A stretch of 38,305 bases of DNA from SAR202 cluster bacterium bin87. Its GTDB lineage: Bacteria > Chloroflexota > Dehalococcoidia > Lucifugimonadales > UBA3495. The notes under the pieces were generated by a model. That model worked only from the letters and a program-made list of their open reading frames with translations. It did not search any database and was not told the origin of the DNA. The position numbers and the translations under genes were made by a program. The stretch lies in contig MPNC01000021.1 of the NCBI GenBank assembly GCA_002238825.1, positions 1 through 38,305 on the forward strand, read 5' to 3'. Numbering within the stretch: position 1 is the first letter of the stretch; each line of letters begins with the position of its first letter. Shown piece by piece: positions 17,042-24,720 of this stretch.

Positions 17042-18031
17042 TTACGCCGACGTGCATGCCACGCTGATCACGTTCTGCGCCATTTCCGGCAAACGGTCAG
17101 ACGACCAGGAAGCCCCGCCGTCGTGGGTGCCGTACACCTCGCCCCGACGGGTGCAGAAGTAGACCTGCGACGGGTCCTGCCGGTTTACTGCAACCCCAAA
17201 GGTGGTGCTGCCCGGGCTGACGCCTGAATCGAACCGCTCCCAGCTTTCGCCGAGGTTGGTGGTCCGCATCACGCCGCCCTGCTCGCTGCCAAAATTCATG
17301 CCCACGCAGGCATACAGCGTGTTCGGGTCGCTGGGGTCGCGAACCACACCGCGAGAGTACTTGATATCGGAGAACCGGTCGAATTCGCAGTCCTGCCACG
17401 ACGCTCCCCGGTCGGCGCTCCGCCACACGCCCGTTCGGTTGGAGATCAGCACCGACTGCGAGTCCGCGCCGCCCACGGCCACGCCGTGCAGGTCCAGCAG
17501 GTCCACGTCGCCGGCAAACTCGCTGTTGCGGATCGTCCAGGTGTGACCGCCATCCGTGCTGCTCGCCGCGCCGCCCACTTCCAGGGCCGCGTACATGTTG
17601 TCGGGATTGCTCGCCTCGATATCGAGGCCCAGGATCCGCATCGCGAATGCCATCTGCACCTGCGCCGGATTGGATACAGTGGCAATGTGTGCCCAGTTCT
17701 CGCCGCCGTCTTCGCTCTTGTATACCTCGGCGCCCTCAGTCCCCAGGAACATGATATTGGGGTCATTAGGGTGGAACCGAATGGACCAGACCACCCGGCC
17801 CTCGTTCATGTTCATGCGCTGCCAATGCTCGCCGCCGTCGGTGCTCCGGTAGATGCCCCGTTGCGTTCCGCAAAAGATCGTGCGCGGATCATTGGGATGA
17901 ATGGCAATGGCCCGCGCCTGAGTGGCCGGCGCCAACCCATCGGTGAGCAGATCCCAGTGGGCATCGCCCGCCGCCTTTCGGTACAGTCCGCTGGCTTCGG
18001 CGCCAACGTAGACGATAGTGTTGCCTGCCAT
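17042..18031 (-). CDS. Asp-box (BNR/sortilin-type) beta-propeller protein
   Basis: A 329-residue protein made almost wholly of beta-propeller blades. At least six Asp-box motifs (S/T-x-D-x-G-x-x-W) can be read: STDGGEHW, SEDGGENW, STDGGHTW, SADRGASW, TTNLGESW and THDGGASW, spaced about 45-55 residues. Interblade strands of the form HPNDPxxxFxGT also repeat. There is no signal peptide or membrane segment, so it is probably cytosolic or exported in an unrecognised way. Such propellers occur in glycosidases and photosystem-assembly factors (YCF48-like) but often have no known enzyme function; I see no catalytic residues. AGGAGG lies seven bases before the ATG. Confidence 0.85.
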   Translation of the reverse strand: MAGNTIVYVGAEASGLYRKAAGDAHWDLLTDGLAPATQARAIAIHPNDPRTIFCGTQRGIYRSTDGGEHWQRMNMNEGRVVWSIRFHPNDPNIMFLGTEGAEVYKSEDGGENWAHIATVSNPAQVQMAFAMRILGLDIEASNPDNMYAALEVGGAASSTDGGHTWTIRNSEFAGDVDLLDLHGVAVGGADSQSVLISNRTGVWRSADRGASWQDCEFDRFSDIKYSRGVVRDPSDPNTLYACVGMNFGSEQGGVMRTTNLGESWERFDSGVSPGSTTFGVAVNRQDPSQVYFCTRRGEVYGTHDGGASWSSDRLPEMAQNVISVACTSA

Positions 18032-18317
18032 GATGCTGCCTCCTGATCTTGTTGTGTCGGTTTGGTAGCCGTTGCCGCCATTTCAGCAGACCGCATGTAG
18101 GATGTCAAACCGCACCTGATCTCGCACGTACGCAGTTTCACGCGAAATGGCGTTGCGAGCGCAGCGTGGCAATCTCGTGATGGCAGCCGGGGTTCCTTTC
18201 AGCAACGGGTTCGCCCCGTCGCTGCGTTCCACCAGAGGACAAACTGAATGCGCGTGAGCGACCTGATCCGGTGCGACCGGTTTAGCCAGGCCCCTGCCGC
18301 CAAACCAATCCCAGCGG
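18032..18317. other. Intergenic region between comF and the propeller gene
   Basis: About 286 bases with no convincing gene on either strand. Apart from the AGGAGG site for the propeller gene near its left end, I see no clear promoter, repeat or terminator. Confidence 0.5.
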
Positions 18318-19064
18318 TCACTCCCCCGTGCGCCGGCTCCCAGCCACTGCCAACGTGAGACACCAGACCGAAGCGGCACCGGCCTCTTTGAGCGCGGATG
18401 CGCAGATATCCAGCGTGCTTCCGGTGGTCGCCACGTCGTCTACCAGGATGACTTGCCGGTCATGAACATCGCTCGGACGGGACACCGCGACGCTGTCGGC
18501 CACGTTGGTCGCCCTGCTGGCGGCGCTGGTCATGCCGGCCTGGGGGTCAACTCTGCGGGTTCGGGCTAACAGGTCCGCCTGGTAAGGAATATCGCAGCGC
18601 CCGGCGACGCGGCGGGCCAGCAGTTCCGCCTGATTGTAGCCGCGCTCCCGCCGGCGACTCGAATGCATCGGTACCGGGGCGATCAGGTCACCCGAGAGCG
18701 GGTTCGCCTCGAGGTAGTCGGCAAGCATGTCGCCCAACTGTGGCGCGGCCGCCTTTATCCCGCCATACTTAAGGGCCAGTATGGCCTGCCGGATACTTCC
18801 GTCATACCGGAACGGCGCCCGTATGCCATCGAACCGCCGACCCGATTGCGCGCAAGCCTGGCAAAGTTCGAACTCACTGGACGCTGCGCAAACCACGCAA
18901 TACGGCGGCGCCAACCAGGGCAATTCTTCGGCGCACCGGTCGCAAATGACCTTGCCCGAGCCACCGCACCCGGCGCATTCCAGCGGGTACAGCGCATCCA
19001 GCAAGGTCCGGCCCGCCTGCTCCGCCAGTCCTCGCACCGGCGCCAGGCGACGCATCAGTGACAT
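18318..19064 (-). CDS. comF: ComF-family phosphoribosyltransferase-like protein
   Basis: A 248-residue ComF protein. The N-terminal zinc-finger region has paired cysteines (CAGCGG, CDRC, CVVC, CQAC; residues about 30-70). The ComF motif Y.G.IR.AI.ALKY.G and PVPMHSSRRRERGYNQAELLA follow, and then the PRPP-binding loop VILVDDVATTGST. In competent bacteria ComF helps move single-stranded DNA across the inner membrane during transformation. In many non-competent lineages its role is unclear, and no other competence genes are here. It starts 10 bases after the Nudix gene stop, suggesting co-transcription with the ribokinase-family and Nudix genes. Confidence 0.9.
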   Translation of the reverse strand: MSLMRRLAPVRGLAEQAGRTLLDALYPLECAGCGGSGKVICDRCAEELPWLAPPYCVVCAASSEFELCQACAQSGRRFDGIRAPFRYDGSIRQAILALKYGGIKAAAPQLGDMLADYLEANPLSGDLIAPVPMHSSRRRERGYNQAELLARRVAGRCDIPYQADLLARTRRVDPQAGMTSAASRATNVADSVAVSRPSDVHDRQVILVDDVATTGSTLDICASALKEAGAASVWCLTLAVAGSRRTGE

Positions 19065-19074
19065 GATCGTCCAC

Positions 19075-19575
19075 TCACGAGCTTTGGTTTCGAATCCGTT
19101 GCCAGCGCCTCAGTATCTGCTCGTCTCTGGGAAACGCCAGCGGCGGCAGATCATCAAGCGCAAAAAAGCCCACGTCCAAAGACTCGGGCCCCGGCGCCAG
19201 CACGCCCCCCACCTCTGTCGCCGCGTATGCCGCCACCACCACCGGATTGCCCGCGTCCGAGAAGAGCCCGATCAGTTGATCGATCTCGACCAGCAGGCCC
19301 GCCTCTTCTTCTACTTCCCGCGCCGCAGCCGTCTCCACCGGTTCTCCCCGGTCGACATAACCACCCGGCATGCTCCACAACCCATAGCCGGTCTGCACGG
19401 CCCGCCTTACCATCAGCGTCAGCCCATCCCTTTCAATGACGCACGCGGCCGCCAGTTTCGGATCGTAATAGACAACCCTTCCACATTGAGGGCACACGGG
19501 GCGTTCCCGGCCTTCGTGCTCTTTCAGCACCAGGCGAACCCCGCATCCGGCACAGAATTTGTCCGCGTTGGTCAT
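19075..19575 (-). CDS. Nudix hydrolase with N-terminal zinc ribbon
   Basis: A 166-residue protein starting at ATG 19575. A rubredoxin-like zinc ribbon is formed by Cys8, Cys11, Cys28 and Cys31. The Nudix box follows from GGYVDRGEPVETAAAREVEEEAGL (residues 71-94). This layout recalls NudC-type NAD(H) pyrophosphatases and ADP-ribose hydrolases, but the protein is shorter and lacks the SQPWPFPxS motif expected of NudC, so the substrate is open. Longer readings to 19707 would run into the ribokinase gene on the same strand and are not supported. Confidence 0.85.
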   Translation of the reverse strand: MTNADKFCAGCGVRLVLKEHEGRERPVCPQCGRVVYYDPKLAAACVIERDGLTLMVRRAVQTGYGLWSMPGGYVDRGEPVETAAAREVEEEAGLLVEIDQLIGLFSDAGNPVVVAAYAATEVGGVLAPGPESLDVGFFALDDLPPLAFPRDEQILRRWQRIRNQSS

Positions 19576-19610
19576 CGCACAGGTTCGCCGGCGTGAAACT
19601 GCCCGTAAAT

Positions 19611-20546
19611 CTATTGGTCCAGCAACGCCAGCACGGCATCGCGTTCGGGCATGGAATCCTGCGCTCCAACACGCGTGACCGACAGTGCGCCGGCCGCGCA
19701 GCCCCACCGCACTGCCGAGTCCAACGGATGACCTTCGGATAACGCGACAGCCAGGGCTCCGTTGAACGCGTCGCCAGCGGCCACGGTGTCTACCGCCGGC
19801 ACCGCGAACGGGGGGACCATCCCGCCGGCGTGACCGTCCGACCAGTATGCCCCCTGCGCGCCCAATTTGATCACTGCTGCACCCACACCCCTTCCCAGCA
19901 ACTCGCTGGCAGCCTTGGCCGCCGTTTGCTCGTTCGCGATGGCGTAGCCCACCAACGCCTCCGCTTCGGTTTCGTTCGGGGTGATAACCGACACATGCCG
20001 GTAGAACTCCTCAGGCACCGGTCGCACCGGACCGGGATCCAGAACCACGTGCACTCCCCGCGAATATGCCTTCTCGGCTACGCGGATTGACAGATCGACC
20101 GACACTTCCAACTGCAGCAGGAGCGCAGACGCCCGCGGCAGCAGCGCCGCGACGGCATCGTGTTCCGCGTCCGCGCAGGTGTCGTTCGCACCCAGGACCT
20201 GCACGATCCGGTTCTGCCCGTTTTCGCCCACGCTTATCACGGCGATTCCGGAATTGGTTCCCTCGGAGACGCCCACGGCCCCGGTCTCCACGCCCGCCGA
20301 CTGCAACAAATCCGTCAGTTGCGGTCCGAACATGTCATCGCCAACCCGCCCGACCATCGCTGACCTGGCGCCCATGCGCGCCGCGGCTACCGCCTGATTT
20401 GCGCCCTTTCCTCCTGGATACGTGACGAACCGATCGCCCACCACCGTTTCGCCGTCAGCCGGCAGGCGGTTCGAAAAAGTAACCAGGTCCATGTTGATGC
20501 CGCCCAGGGACAGTATGAGAGGGCGGTTGCGCTCGTTATCCGTCAT
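19611..20546 (-). CDS. rbsK: Ribokinase-family (PfkB) sugar kinase
   Basis: A 311-residue PfkB-family kinase. The N-terminal substrate motif GGINMDLV and GGKGANQAVAAARMG fit ribokinase. Further on it has TPNETEAEALVG and the C-terminal anion-hole/catalytic motif DTVAAGDAFNGALAVAL, with the base Asp in AAGDAF. Ribokinase phosphorylates D-ribose at O5 with ATP. No ribose transporter or pentose gene adjoins it, so another sugar or nucleoside is possible. ATG 20546 is chosen because AGG lies five bases upstream; an ATG at 20576 would add ten residues. Confidence 0.85.
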   Translation of the reverse strand: MTDNERNRPLILSLGGINMDLVTFSNRLPADGETVVGDRFVTYPGGKGANQAVAAARMGARSAMVGRVGDDMFGPQLTDLLQSAGVETGAVGVSEGTNSGIAVISVGENGQNRIVQVLGANDTCADAEHDAVAALLPRASALLLQLEVSVDLSIRVAEKAYSRGVHVVLDPGPVRPVPEEFYRHVSVITPNETEAEALVGYAIANEQTAAKAASELLGRGVGAAVIKLGAQGAYWSDGHAGGMVPPFAVPAVDTVAAGDAFNGALAVALSEGHPLDSAVRWGCAAGALSVTRVGAQDSMPERDAVLALLDQ

Positions 20547-20621
20547 CGAAACCTGACATAACGAAAAATCGGCCACACGCTAACACCTGACATGGCACGC
20601 GTCAACGTGAGATTACCCCCA

Positions 20622-20630
20622 TGCTATAAT
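20622..20630 (+). promoter_or_regulatory. Extended -10 promoter of the CoA-transferase gene
   Basis: TGCTATAAT gives an extended -10 with a perfect TATAAT (20625-20630). The hexamer 17 bases upstream (TCAACG) is a poor -35. The start codon is at 20663 with GCGAGGA before it. Confidence 0.55.
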
Positions 20631-20662
20631 CCGCCAAACCTGAAAAAGCGAGGACCCGAACG

Positions 20663-21886
20663 ATGTCGCAGCCTCTGGAAAACATCAAGGTCGTCGACCT
20701 GACCCGTACCCTGGCGGGCCCGTTTTGCACTCAGAATCTCGCCGATATGGGGGCCGATGTCATCAAGATCGAAGAGCCCAATGATGGCGACGAAACCCGC
20801 AAGTGGCCGCCCATCTGGAACGGCGAGAGCACCCAGTTCATGTCGTTCAACCGCAACAAGCGGAGCCTGTCAGTCAACCTGAAGTCGGAAGAGGGCCTGG
20901 ACATCGTCAAGAAGCTGGCCAAGGAAGCTGACGTGATGATCGAAAGCTTTCGCGCCGGAACCCTTGCCCGCATGGGACTGGGCTACGATGACATCAAGGC
21001 TATCAACCCTGACATCGTGTACTGCACCATTTCCGGCTACGGACGCACCGGCCCCATGGCGAACAAGCCCGGCTACGACCTGATCATTCAGGCCTACAGC
21101 GGGTTGATGCATCTGACTGGCGATCCCAACGGCCCTCCGCAGCGTGTGGGGTTCTCGTTGGTGGACCTTTTCACCGGAATGCTCGCGTACGGCTCCATAG
21201 TCACGGCGTTGTACCACCGCGACAAGACCGGTGAAGGCCAGTTGATCGACACTGCCCTGTTGGACGGTCAGGTGGCGGCCATGAGCTACCACGCAACCGG
21301 CTTCATCGGTACCGGCGTCGAGCCCCATCGCCTCGGCTCCGGCCACCCCAGCCTCGTGCCCTATCAGAGCTTCCAAGCCTCTGATGGCTTTTTCATCCTG
21401 GGGGTCGCCAACCCGAACCTTTGGGAGCGGTTCTGCAACGCGATCGGGCATCCCGACTTGAAGGACGATCCCAAGTTTGCCACGAACCCGGATCGTGTGG
21501 CGCACCGTGGCGAGATGGTCGACCTTCTGAACGGCATTTTCTCCTCCAACACCGTGGCCCACTGGGTGAAGGTGATCGATGACGCGGGCGTTCCGGTGGG
21601 ACCGATCAACAAAACATCGGACGTGGTGGCTGACGAACAGGTCAAGGCCAGGGAAATGTTCCTGGAAATCAACCACCCCCACGTGCCGGACCTGCGGGTT
21701 CCCAACTCGCCGATAAAGCTGCAGGGAACGCCGGCCCAGCTGCGTATGGCGCCTCCGTTGTTGGGCGAACACAATGAGCAAGTGCTGGCGGAACTGGGTT
21801 ACGACGCCGAAGCGTTCGCCAAGCTGAGGGAATCGGGAGCCGTGGGAGAACCTGGAAAAGAGATCAGCGGGGTCGGCGCGCACTGA
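20663..21886 (+). CDS. Class III (CaiB/BaiF-type) CoA-transferase
   Basis: A 407-residue formyl-CoA:oxalate/CaiB-type CoA-transferase. Typical features are VVDLTRTLAGPFCTQNLADMGADVIKIEEP at the N-terminus, FNRNKRSLSVNLKSEEG, and YDLIIQAYSGLM...VDLFTGMLAYGSIVTALYHRDKTGEGQLIDTALLDG. The Asp expected to form the CoA-aspartyl intermediate lies in this central region. Such enzymes move CoA between carboxylic acids (oxalate, carnitine, succinate or aromatic acids) in catabolism. The acceptor cannot be read from sequence. It is the last recognisable chromosomal gene; 52 bases later the dense accessory gene run begins. Confidence 0.92.
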   Translation: MSQPLENIKVVDLTRTLAGPFCTQNLADMGADVIKIEEPNDGDETRKWPPIWNGESTQFMSFNRNKRSLSVNLKSEEGLDIVKKLAKEADVMIESFRAGTLARMGLGYDDIKAINPDIVYCTISGYGRTGPMANKPGYDLIIQAYSGLMHLTGDPNGPPQRVGFSLVDLFTGMLAYGSIVTALYHRDKTGEGQLIDTALLDGQVAAMSYHATGFIGTGVEPHRLGSGHPSLVPYQSFQASDGFFILGVANPNLWERFCNAIGHPDLKDDPKFATNPDRVAHRGEMVDLLNGIFSSNTVAHWVKVIDDAGVPVGPINKTSDVVADEQVKAREMFLEINHPHVPDLRVPNSPIKLQGTPAQLRMAPPLLGEHNEQVLAELGYDAEAFAKLRESGAVGEPGKEISGVGAH

Positions 21887-21938
21887 TCACGGTTGGTTCG
21901 CACAACGCACGGTATGTCACCCACCCAGGAGGAGGCAG

Positions 21939-22355
21939 ATGGGACGCGACAATAACTGGCAGTCGGACATGGTACAATCGGCACTACGACAAGCTGACGA
22001 CGCAATCACGCAGGCGCTCCGGATGGGAACGCCCGAGGATGTCCTCCACGAGATGATCGCAGACCGAGCAATCGCAATCAGCAGCCCTGACGACATCGTT
22101 CGCCTGCTCGACGGAATCGAGCCGGACCCAGAACGCATTTTTGACGGCGATCTCCCCGATGGACTTACCACCATCGCCCAGGCCTGCCGCGAATACCACA
22201 TCCTCAATCAGACCGCGCTCCGCTGGGTCCAGCGCGGAGACATTACATCCCTAGGGCGCAAGCGGGTAAGAGGGGGAGCGACCCACGTCATCCGGGACCG
22301 GGACTTCAAGCACCTGGCAAACAACCTACGGCCTCGCGGCAGACCGCCAAAATAA
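21939..22355 (+). CDS. Helix-turn-helix protein with C-terminal AT-hook-like tail
   Basis: A 138-residue protein behind a strong AGGAGGAGG. The N-terminal half is acidic and helical. From about residue 75, LTTIAQACREYHILNQTALRWVQRGDI looks like a MerR/excisionase-type helix-turn-helix, followed by a wing (GGATHVIRDRDFKHLANN). It ends in RPRGRPPK, an AT-hook core (RGRP) for minor-groove binding. It is the first gene of the accessory block, so an excisionase, transcription regulator or DNA-binding maintenance protein are all possible. No close family is recognised. Confidence 0.65.
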   Translation: MGRDNNWQSDMVQSALRQADDAITQALRMGTPEDVLHEMIADRAIAISSPDDIVRLLDGIEPDPERIFDGDLPDGLTTIAQACREYHILNQTALRWVQRGDITSLGRKRVRGGATHVIRDRDFKHLANNLRPRGRPPK

Positions 22356-22366
22356 AGTTGCCTTGT

Positions 22367-22393
22367 TGACAAAAATGTTATCCTACCTATAAT
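22367..22393 (+). promoter_or_regulatory. Strong promoter of the methyltransferase gene
   Basis: Perfect consensus hexamers TTGACA (22367-22372) and TATAAT (22388-22393) are 15 bases apart, shorter than the ideal 17. Transcription should start near 22400, leaving a leader of only about 23 bases with GGGGGAT before the TTG start codon. Confidence 0.65.
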
Positions 22394-22418
22394 CCCCCGG
22401 GAAACCGACCGGGGGATT
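22391..22418 (+). promoter_or_regulatory. Candidate operator palindrome over the promoter start site
   Basis: A perfect 10-bp inverted repeat, AATCCCCCGG (22391-22400) and CCGGGGGATT (22409-22418), is separated by 8 bases. It covers the last three bases of the -10 and the predicted start site, the usual place for a repressor operator. The methyltransferase's own winged-helix domain or the preceding HTH protein could bind it. As RNA only the right arm would be transcribed, so a DNA role is more likely than a hairpin role. Confidence 0.5.
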
Positions 22419-22422
22419 ACTT

Positions 22423-23514
22423 TTGTCAGCACCTCCATCACCGCAGAGCCTGGAGCCTTGGCTGGACCGCGTCCACCACGGGGACTGCCTGGAGCTCATG
22501 CGTTGCCTCCCCAGCCGCTCCATCGGGCTCATCGTGACGAGCCCGCCCTTCAACCTCTCGCTGAGCACGGGCAACGGCGACCGCATCCGCTACGACTCCT
22601 GGGGCGACGCCATGCCCCACCACGAGTACGTGAAATGGCAGCGGCGCTGCCTCACGGAGATGATGCGCATCCTGCGGCCCGACGGAGCGATTTACTATCA
22701 CCACAAGACACGGGTGCAGTCCGGCGTCGAGCAGGACCGCATCGACATCCTCGAGGGATTCCCGGTGCGGCAGACGATCACCTGGGCCAGGGACGGAGGG
22801 ATCAACCACAACCCCGGCTATTACCTCCCCACGGCCGATTTTGTGTACTTGATCGTCCCCAGCCGCCAGGCCTTCCGGCTCAGCAAGGAGGCCCGAGGCA
22901 TGGGCACGGTCTGGAGGGTCCGTCAGGACACCAGGAACCGCTACCCCGGATCATGGCCCCAGGAAATCCCCGACCGCTGCATCCGCGGCACCGCTGCCGA
23001 AGTGGTCCTTGACCCCTTCATCGGCTCCGGTACCACCGCCCTGGCGGCTCTCCAGGCCGGGCGCCGCTACATCGGCATGGAGATCAGCGAATACGTCTGC
23101 CAGCTGGCCCGGAGACGGATCGCTGCCAGCGCGAAGAGCTCGCGCCAGCGCATCCTGGCCTATCTGGCCACCCGCCAATGCGCAGACCGCCAGGCCATCA
23201 TCGCAGACACCGGGATAGCCCTCCGCACCATCATGTGGCATCTGGGGAAGCTGACCCAGGAAGGCTTGATTGTCGCCACGACCGACCCTCGCGACGGCAG
23301 GAGACGACGATATAGGCTCGACCGCGGTAGCCATTTTGACCAAAAAATAGGTGCAACACCCCCCCCCGAAAGGGGCTGCGTTGCACCTATTTTTGACCCT
23401 GGTAGCGCCCCTGACCCGCGCACCGACACGAGCGCCAGCAGCACGGAGGCCCTGTTTGAGCGCAGCAGCGAGAGAGACGAACCCCCGGGCCCGGGCCCGG
23501 GGAGTAACTCTTAA
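22423..23514 (+). CDS. Beta-class DNA methyltransferase fused to a winged-helix domain
   Basis: A 363-residue reading from TTG 22423. Motif IV TSPPFN (residues 39-44) comes before the AdoMet motif DPFIGSGTT (197-205), the order of beta-class amino-methyltransferases (N4-cytosine or N6-adenine; SPPF slightly favours N4-cytosine). Residues about 240-297 (RQRILAYL...IIADTGIALRTIMWHLGKLTQEGLIV) form a MarR/ArsR-like winged helix ending in a basic RRRRYRL. No restriction enzyme is adjacent, so it looks like an orphan, possibly also regulatory. After about residue 300 the reading runs through a terminator-like hairpin and into the 52-bp repeat (tail EPPGPGPGSNS). The real protein may be shorter, or a frameshift may lie in the run of nine C bases. 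Confidence 0.85.
   Translation: MSAPPSPQSLEPWLDRVHHGDCLELMRCLPSRSIGLIVTSPPFNLSLSTGNGDRIRYDSWGDAMPHHEYVKWQRRCLTEMMRILRPDGAIYYHHKTRVQSGVEQDRIDILEGFPVRQTITWARDGGINHNPGYYLPTADFVYLIVPSRQAFRLSKEARGMGTVWRVRQDTRNRYPGSWPQEIPDRCIRGTAAEVVLDPFIGSGTTALAALQAGRRYIGMEISEYVCQLARRRIAASAKSSRQRILAYLATRQCADRQAIIADTGIALRTIMWHLGKLTQEGLIVATTDPRDGRRRRYRLDRGSHFDQKIGATPPPERGCVAPIFDPGSAPDPRTDTSASSTEALFERSSERDEPPGPGPGSNS
23343..23394 (+). terminator. Large hairpin inside the 3' end of the methyltransferase reading frame
   Basis: A perfect 15-bp inverted repeat (AAAAATAGGTGCAAC at 23343-23357, its complement at 23380-23394) encloses a second stem CCCC-GAAA-GGGG with a GNRA tetraloop. The 3' arm ends in TATTTTTG. It has the shape of a strong, possibly bidirectional terminator, yet lies about 120 bases before the annotated stop. 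Confidence 0.6.
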
Positions 23515-23605
23515 CCAAGTTAATCATAAGGTTCCCCCGGGCCCGGGCCCGGGGAGTAACTCTTAACCAAGTTAATCATAAGGTTCCCCCGGGCCCGGGG
23601 GAACC
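23482..23605 (+). repeat. 52-bp tandem repeat with GC palindromes (2.4 copies)
   Basis: Two identical 52-base units (23482-23533 and 23534-23585) and a partial third. Each unit begins with the self-complementary run CCCCGGGCCCGGGCCCGGGG, then AT-rich DNA with a small inverted repeat TTAACcaaGTTAA. The third, shortened unit completes a perfect 24-base palindrome (23582-23605). The array lies in the gap before the small Cys-rich genes. An origin iteron, partition or recombination site are candidates. Confidence 0.9.
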
Positions 23606-23634
23606 AACGCCAAAGAAACGAATCGGAGGATACC

Positions 23635-24030
23635 GTGACCACAACGCTTAGTCAATCGGCGACAGCCTCTCCGGCAACCTGCCCCTATCACCAGGAGGCC
23701 GCGCTGGTGCGGACCACCAAGTGGCCCAGCGTCACGCGCGCGGCCCGGGCCCACGAGGACCGGGTCTACTACTGCGTCGGAGACTCCGGCGCTTGCGCCT
23801 GGGTGGCATCGGAGCTCCTGGGCGACCTTAACGACCCCGACGCCGCGCGGTTGGAACCGCTGGCGCTCCTCCGGCTCTATCGCGACCGGGTGAACCGGGC
23901 ACAGGAGCCAGCGGAGCGGAACCGGATCATCTCCTCGGGCGGCACGGACGTCACCGACAGCCCCCACCTCGCCGATTACGTCAAACGTTACGGATACCTG
24001 CCCTGGGAACAGGACCAGGAGGCACGATGA
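23635..24030 (+). CDS. Small Cys/His-containing protein of unknown function
   Basis: A 131-residue protein starting at GTG 23635 behind GGAGG. It has CPYH near residue 17 and YYCVGDSGACAW near residue 46; these Cys/His pairs could bind zinc. The rest is helical and charged (LARLEPLALLRLYRDRVNRAQEP). I recognise no family. It opens a chain of short genes that overlap by four bases or less and lead to the ParB-like gene, so it is probably translated from the same message. Confidence 0.65.
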   Translation: MTTTLSQSATASPATCPYHQEAALVRTTKWPSVTRAARAHEDRVYYCVGDSGACAWVASELLGDLNDPDAARLEPLALLRLYRDRVNRAQEPAERNRIISSGGTDVTDSPHLADYVKRYGYLPWEQDQEAR

Positions 24031-24290
24031 GTTACCCGGACGAGATCAACTACCCCCCGTGCGCGAGCTGCGGAGGGGATGTGGTGTACGACATACACAT
24101 GGAGGCCACCGACGGGGAAAGCATCGACCAGGGTTGCACATTGACGATAAAAGCCGTCTGCGGCGACTGCTCCGAGCTCCAAACGCCGACCCCCAGGATG
24201 CGACAGGACATGATGGTCATCGCGGCCAGACTAACGCCCGAGGACGCGGTGGTGGAACCAGCCGGCGCCAGCGAGACACCGACACCATGA
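24027..24290 (+). CDS. Small zinc-ribbon-like protein
   Basis: An 87-residue protein overlapping the previous stop by ATGA. CASCGG near the N-terminus and CGDC about 33 residues later form a likely zinc ribbon. The tail is Pro/Thr-rich. The function is unknown. It belongs to a set of four consecutive short Cys-rich proteins. Confidence 0.65.
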   Translation: MSYPDEINYPPCASCGGDVVYDIHMEATDGESIDQGCTLTIKAVCGDCSELQTPTPRMRQDMMVIAARLTPEDAVVEPAGASETPTP

Positions 24291-24301
24291 GGAGGTACAC
24301 C

Positions 24302-24535
24302 ATGGCACCATGCCCACGCCCCGAATGCGACGGCACGCTGGTGGTGCAAAAAATCTACGGCGGGACCGAGACCACCTGCCGCTCCTGCGGCCGCCACCCG
24401 ACGAGCCCCAAGGTGGAACATCGCGCCGCGCCGGTCCACGTCGCCGATTACACACCGCCCTGGTCCACCGGCCACGGTCGGCCGGTGGCCACCATGGGCA
24501 AGCGGAAGGCCGCCAAGATGCGAGGGAGGACCTGA
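24302..24535 (+). CDS. Small zinc-ribbon-like basic protein
   Basis: A 77-residue protein. ATG 24302 has GGAGG six bases upstream; an in-frame ATG at 24287 would overlap the previous stop by four bases and add five residues. CPRPECDG and CRSCGR make a compact zinc ribbon, and the C-terminus (MGKRKAAKMRGRT) is very basic, suggesting nucleic-acid binding. The function is not known. Confidence 0.6.
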   Translation: MAPCPRPECDGTLVVQKIYGGTETTCRSCGRHPTSPKVEHRAAPVHVADYTPPWSTGHGRPVATMGKRKAAKMRGRT

Positions 24536-24720
24536 TGGCCAAAAAACCACTCGCCCCATGCCCGTCCCGCGCTGACGGCGAACGATGCAACCCTGCCGCC
24601 ATCGGCGTGAATTACAAGGGCACGGTCTGGCGATGCGAGAAGCACTCCATCGCCTACGTGATCGGGCCCAACGGAAAGCTCTTGACCAACGACGCAAAGG
24701 ACGCTCGATATGCCGGATAA
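24535..24720 (+). CDS. Small Cys-containing protein
   Basis: A 61-residue protein whose ATG overlaps the preceding stop (TGATG). It has Cys at CPSRADGERC and a later WRCEKH, again a possible metal site. No family is recognised. The tight overlap on both sides (the next gene starts inside it) is the main evidence that it is translated. Confidence 0.55.
   Translation: MAKKPLAPCPSRADGERCNPAAIGVNYKGTVWRCEKHSIAYVIGPNGKLLTNDAKDARYAG

Noticed and set aside
23482-23605. CRISPR array interpretation of the 52-bp repeats
   Set aside because: The units are directly adjacent with no unique spacers, only 2.4 copies exist and no cas gene is present.
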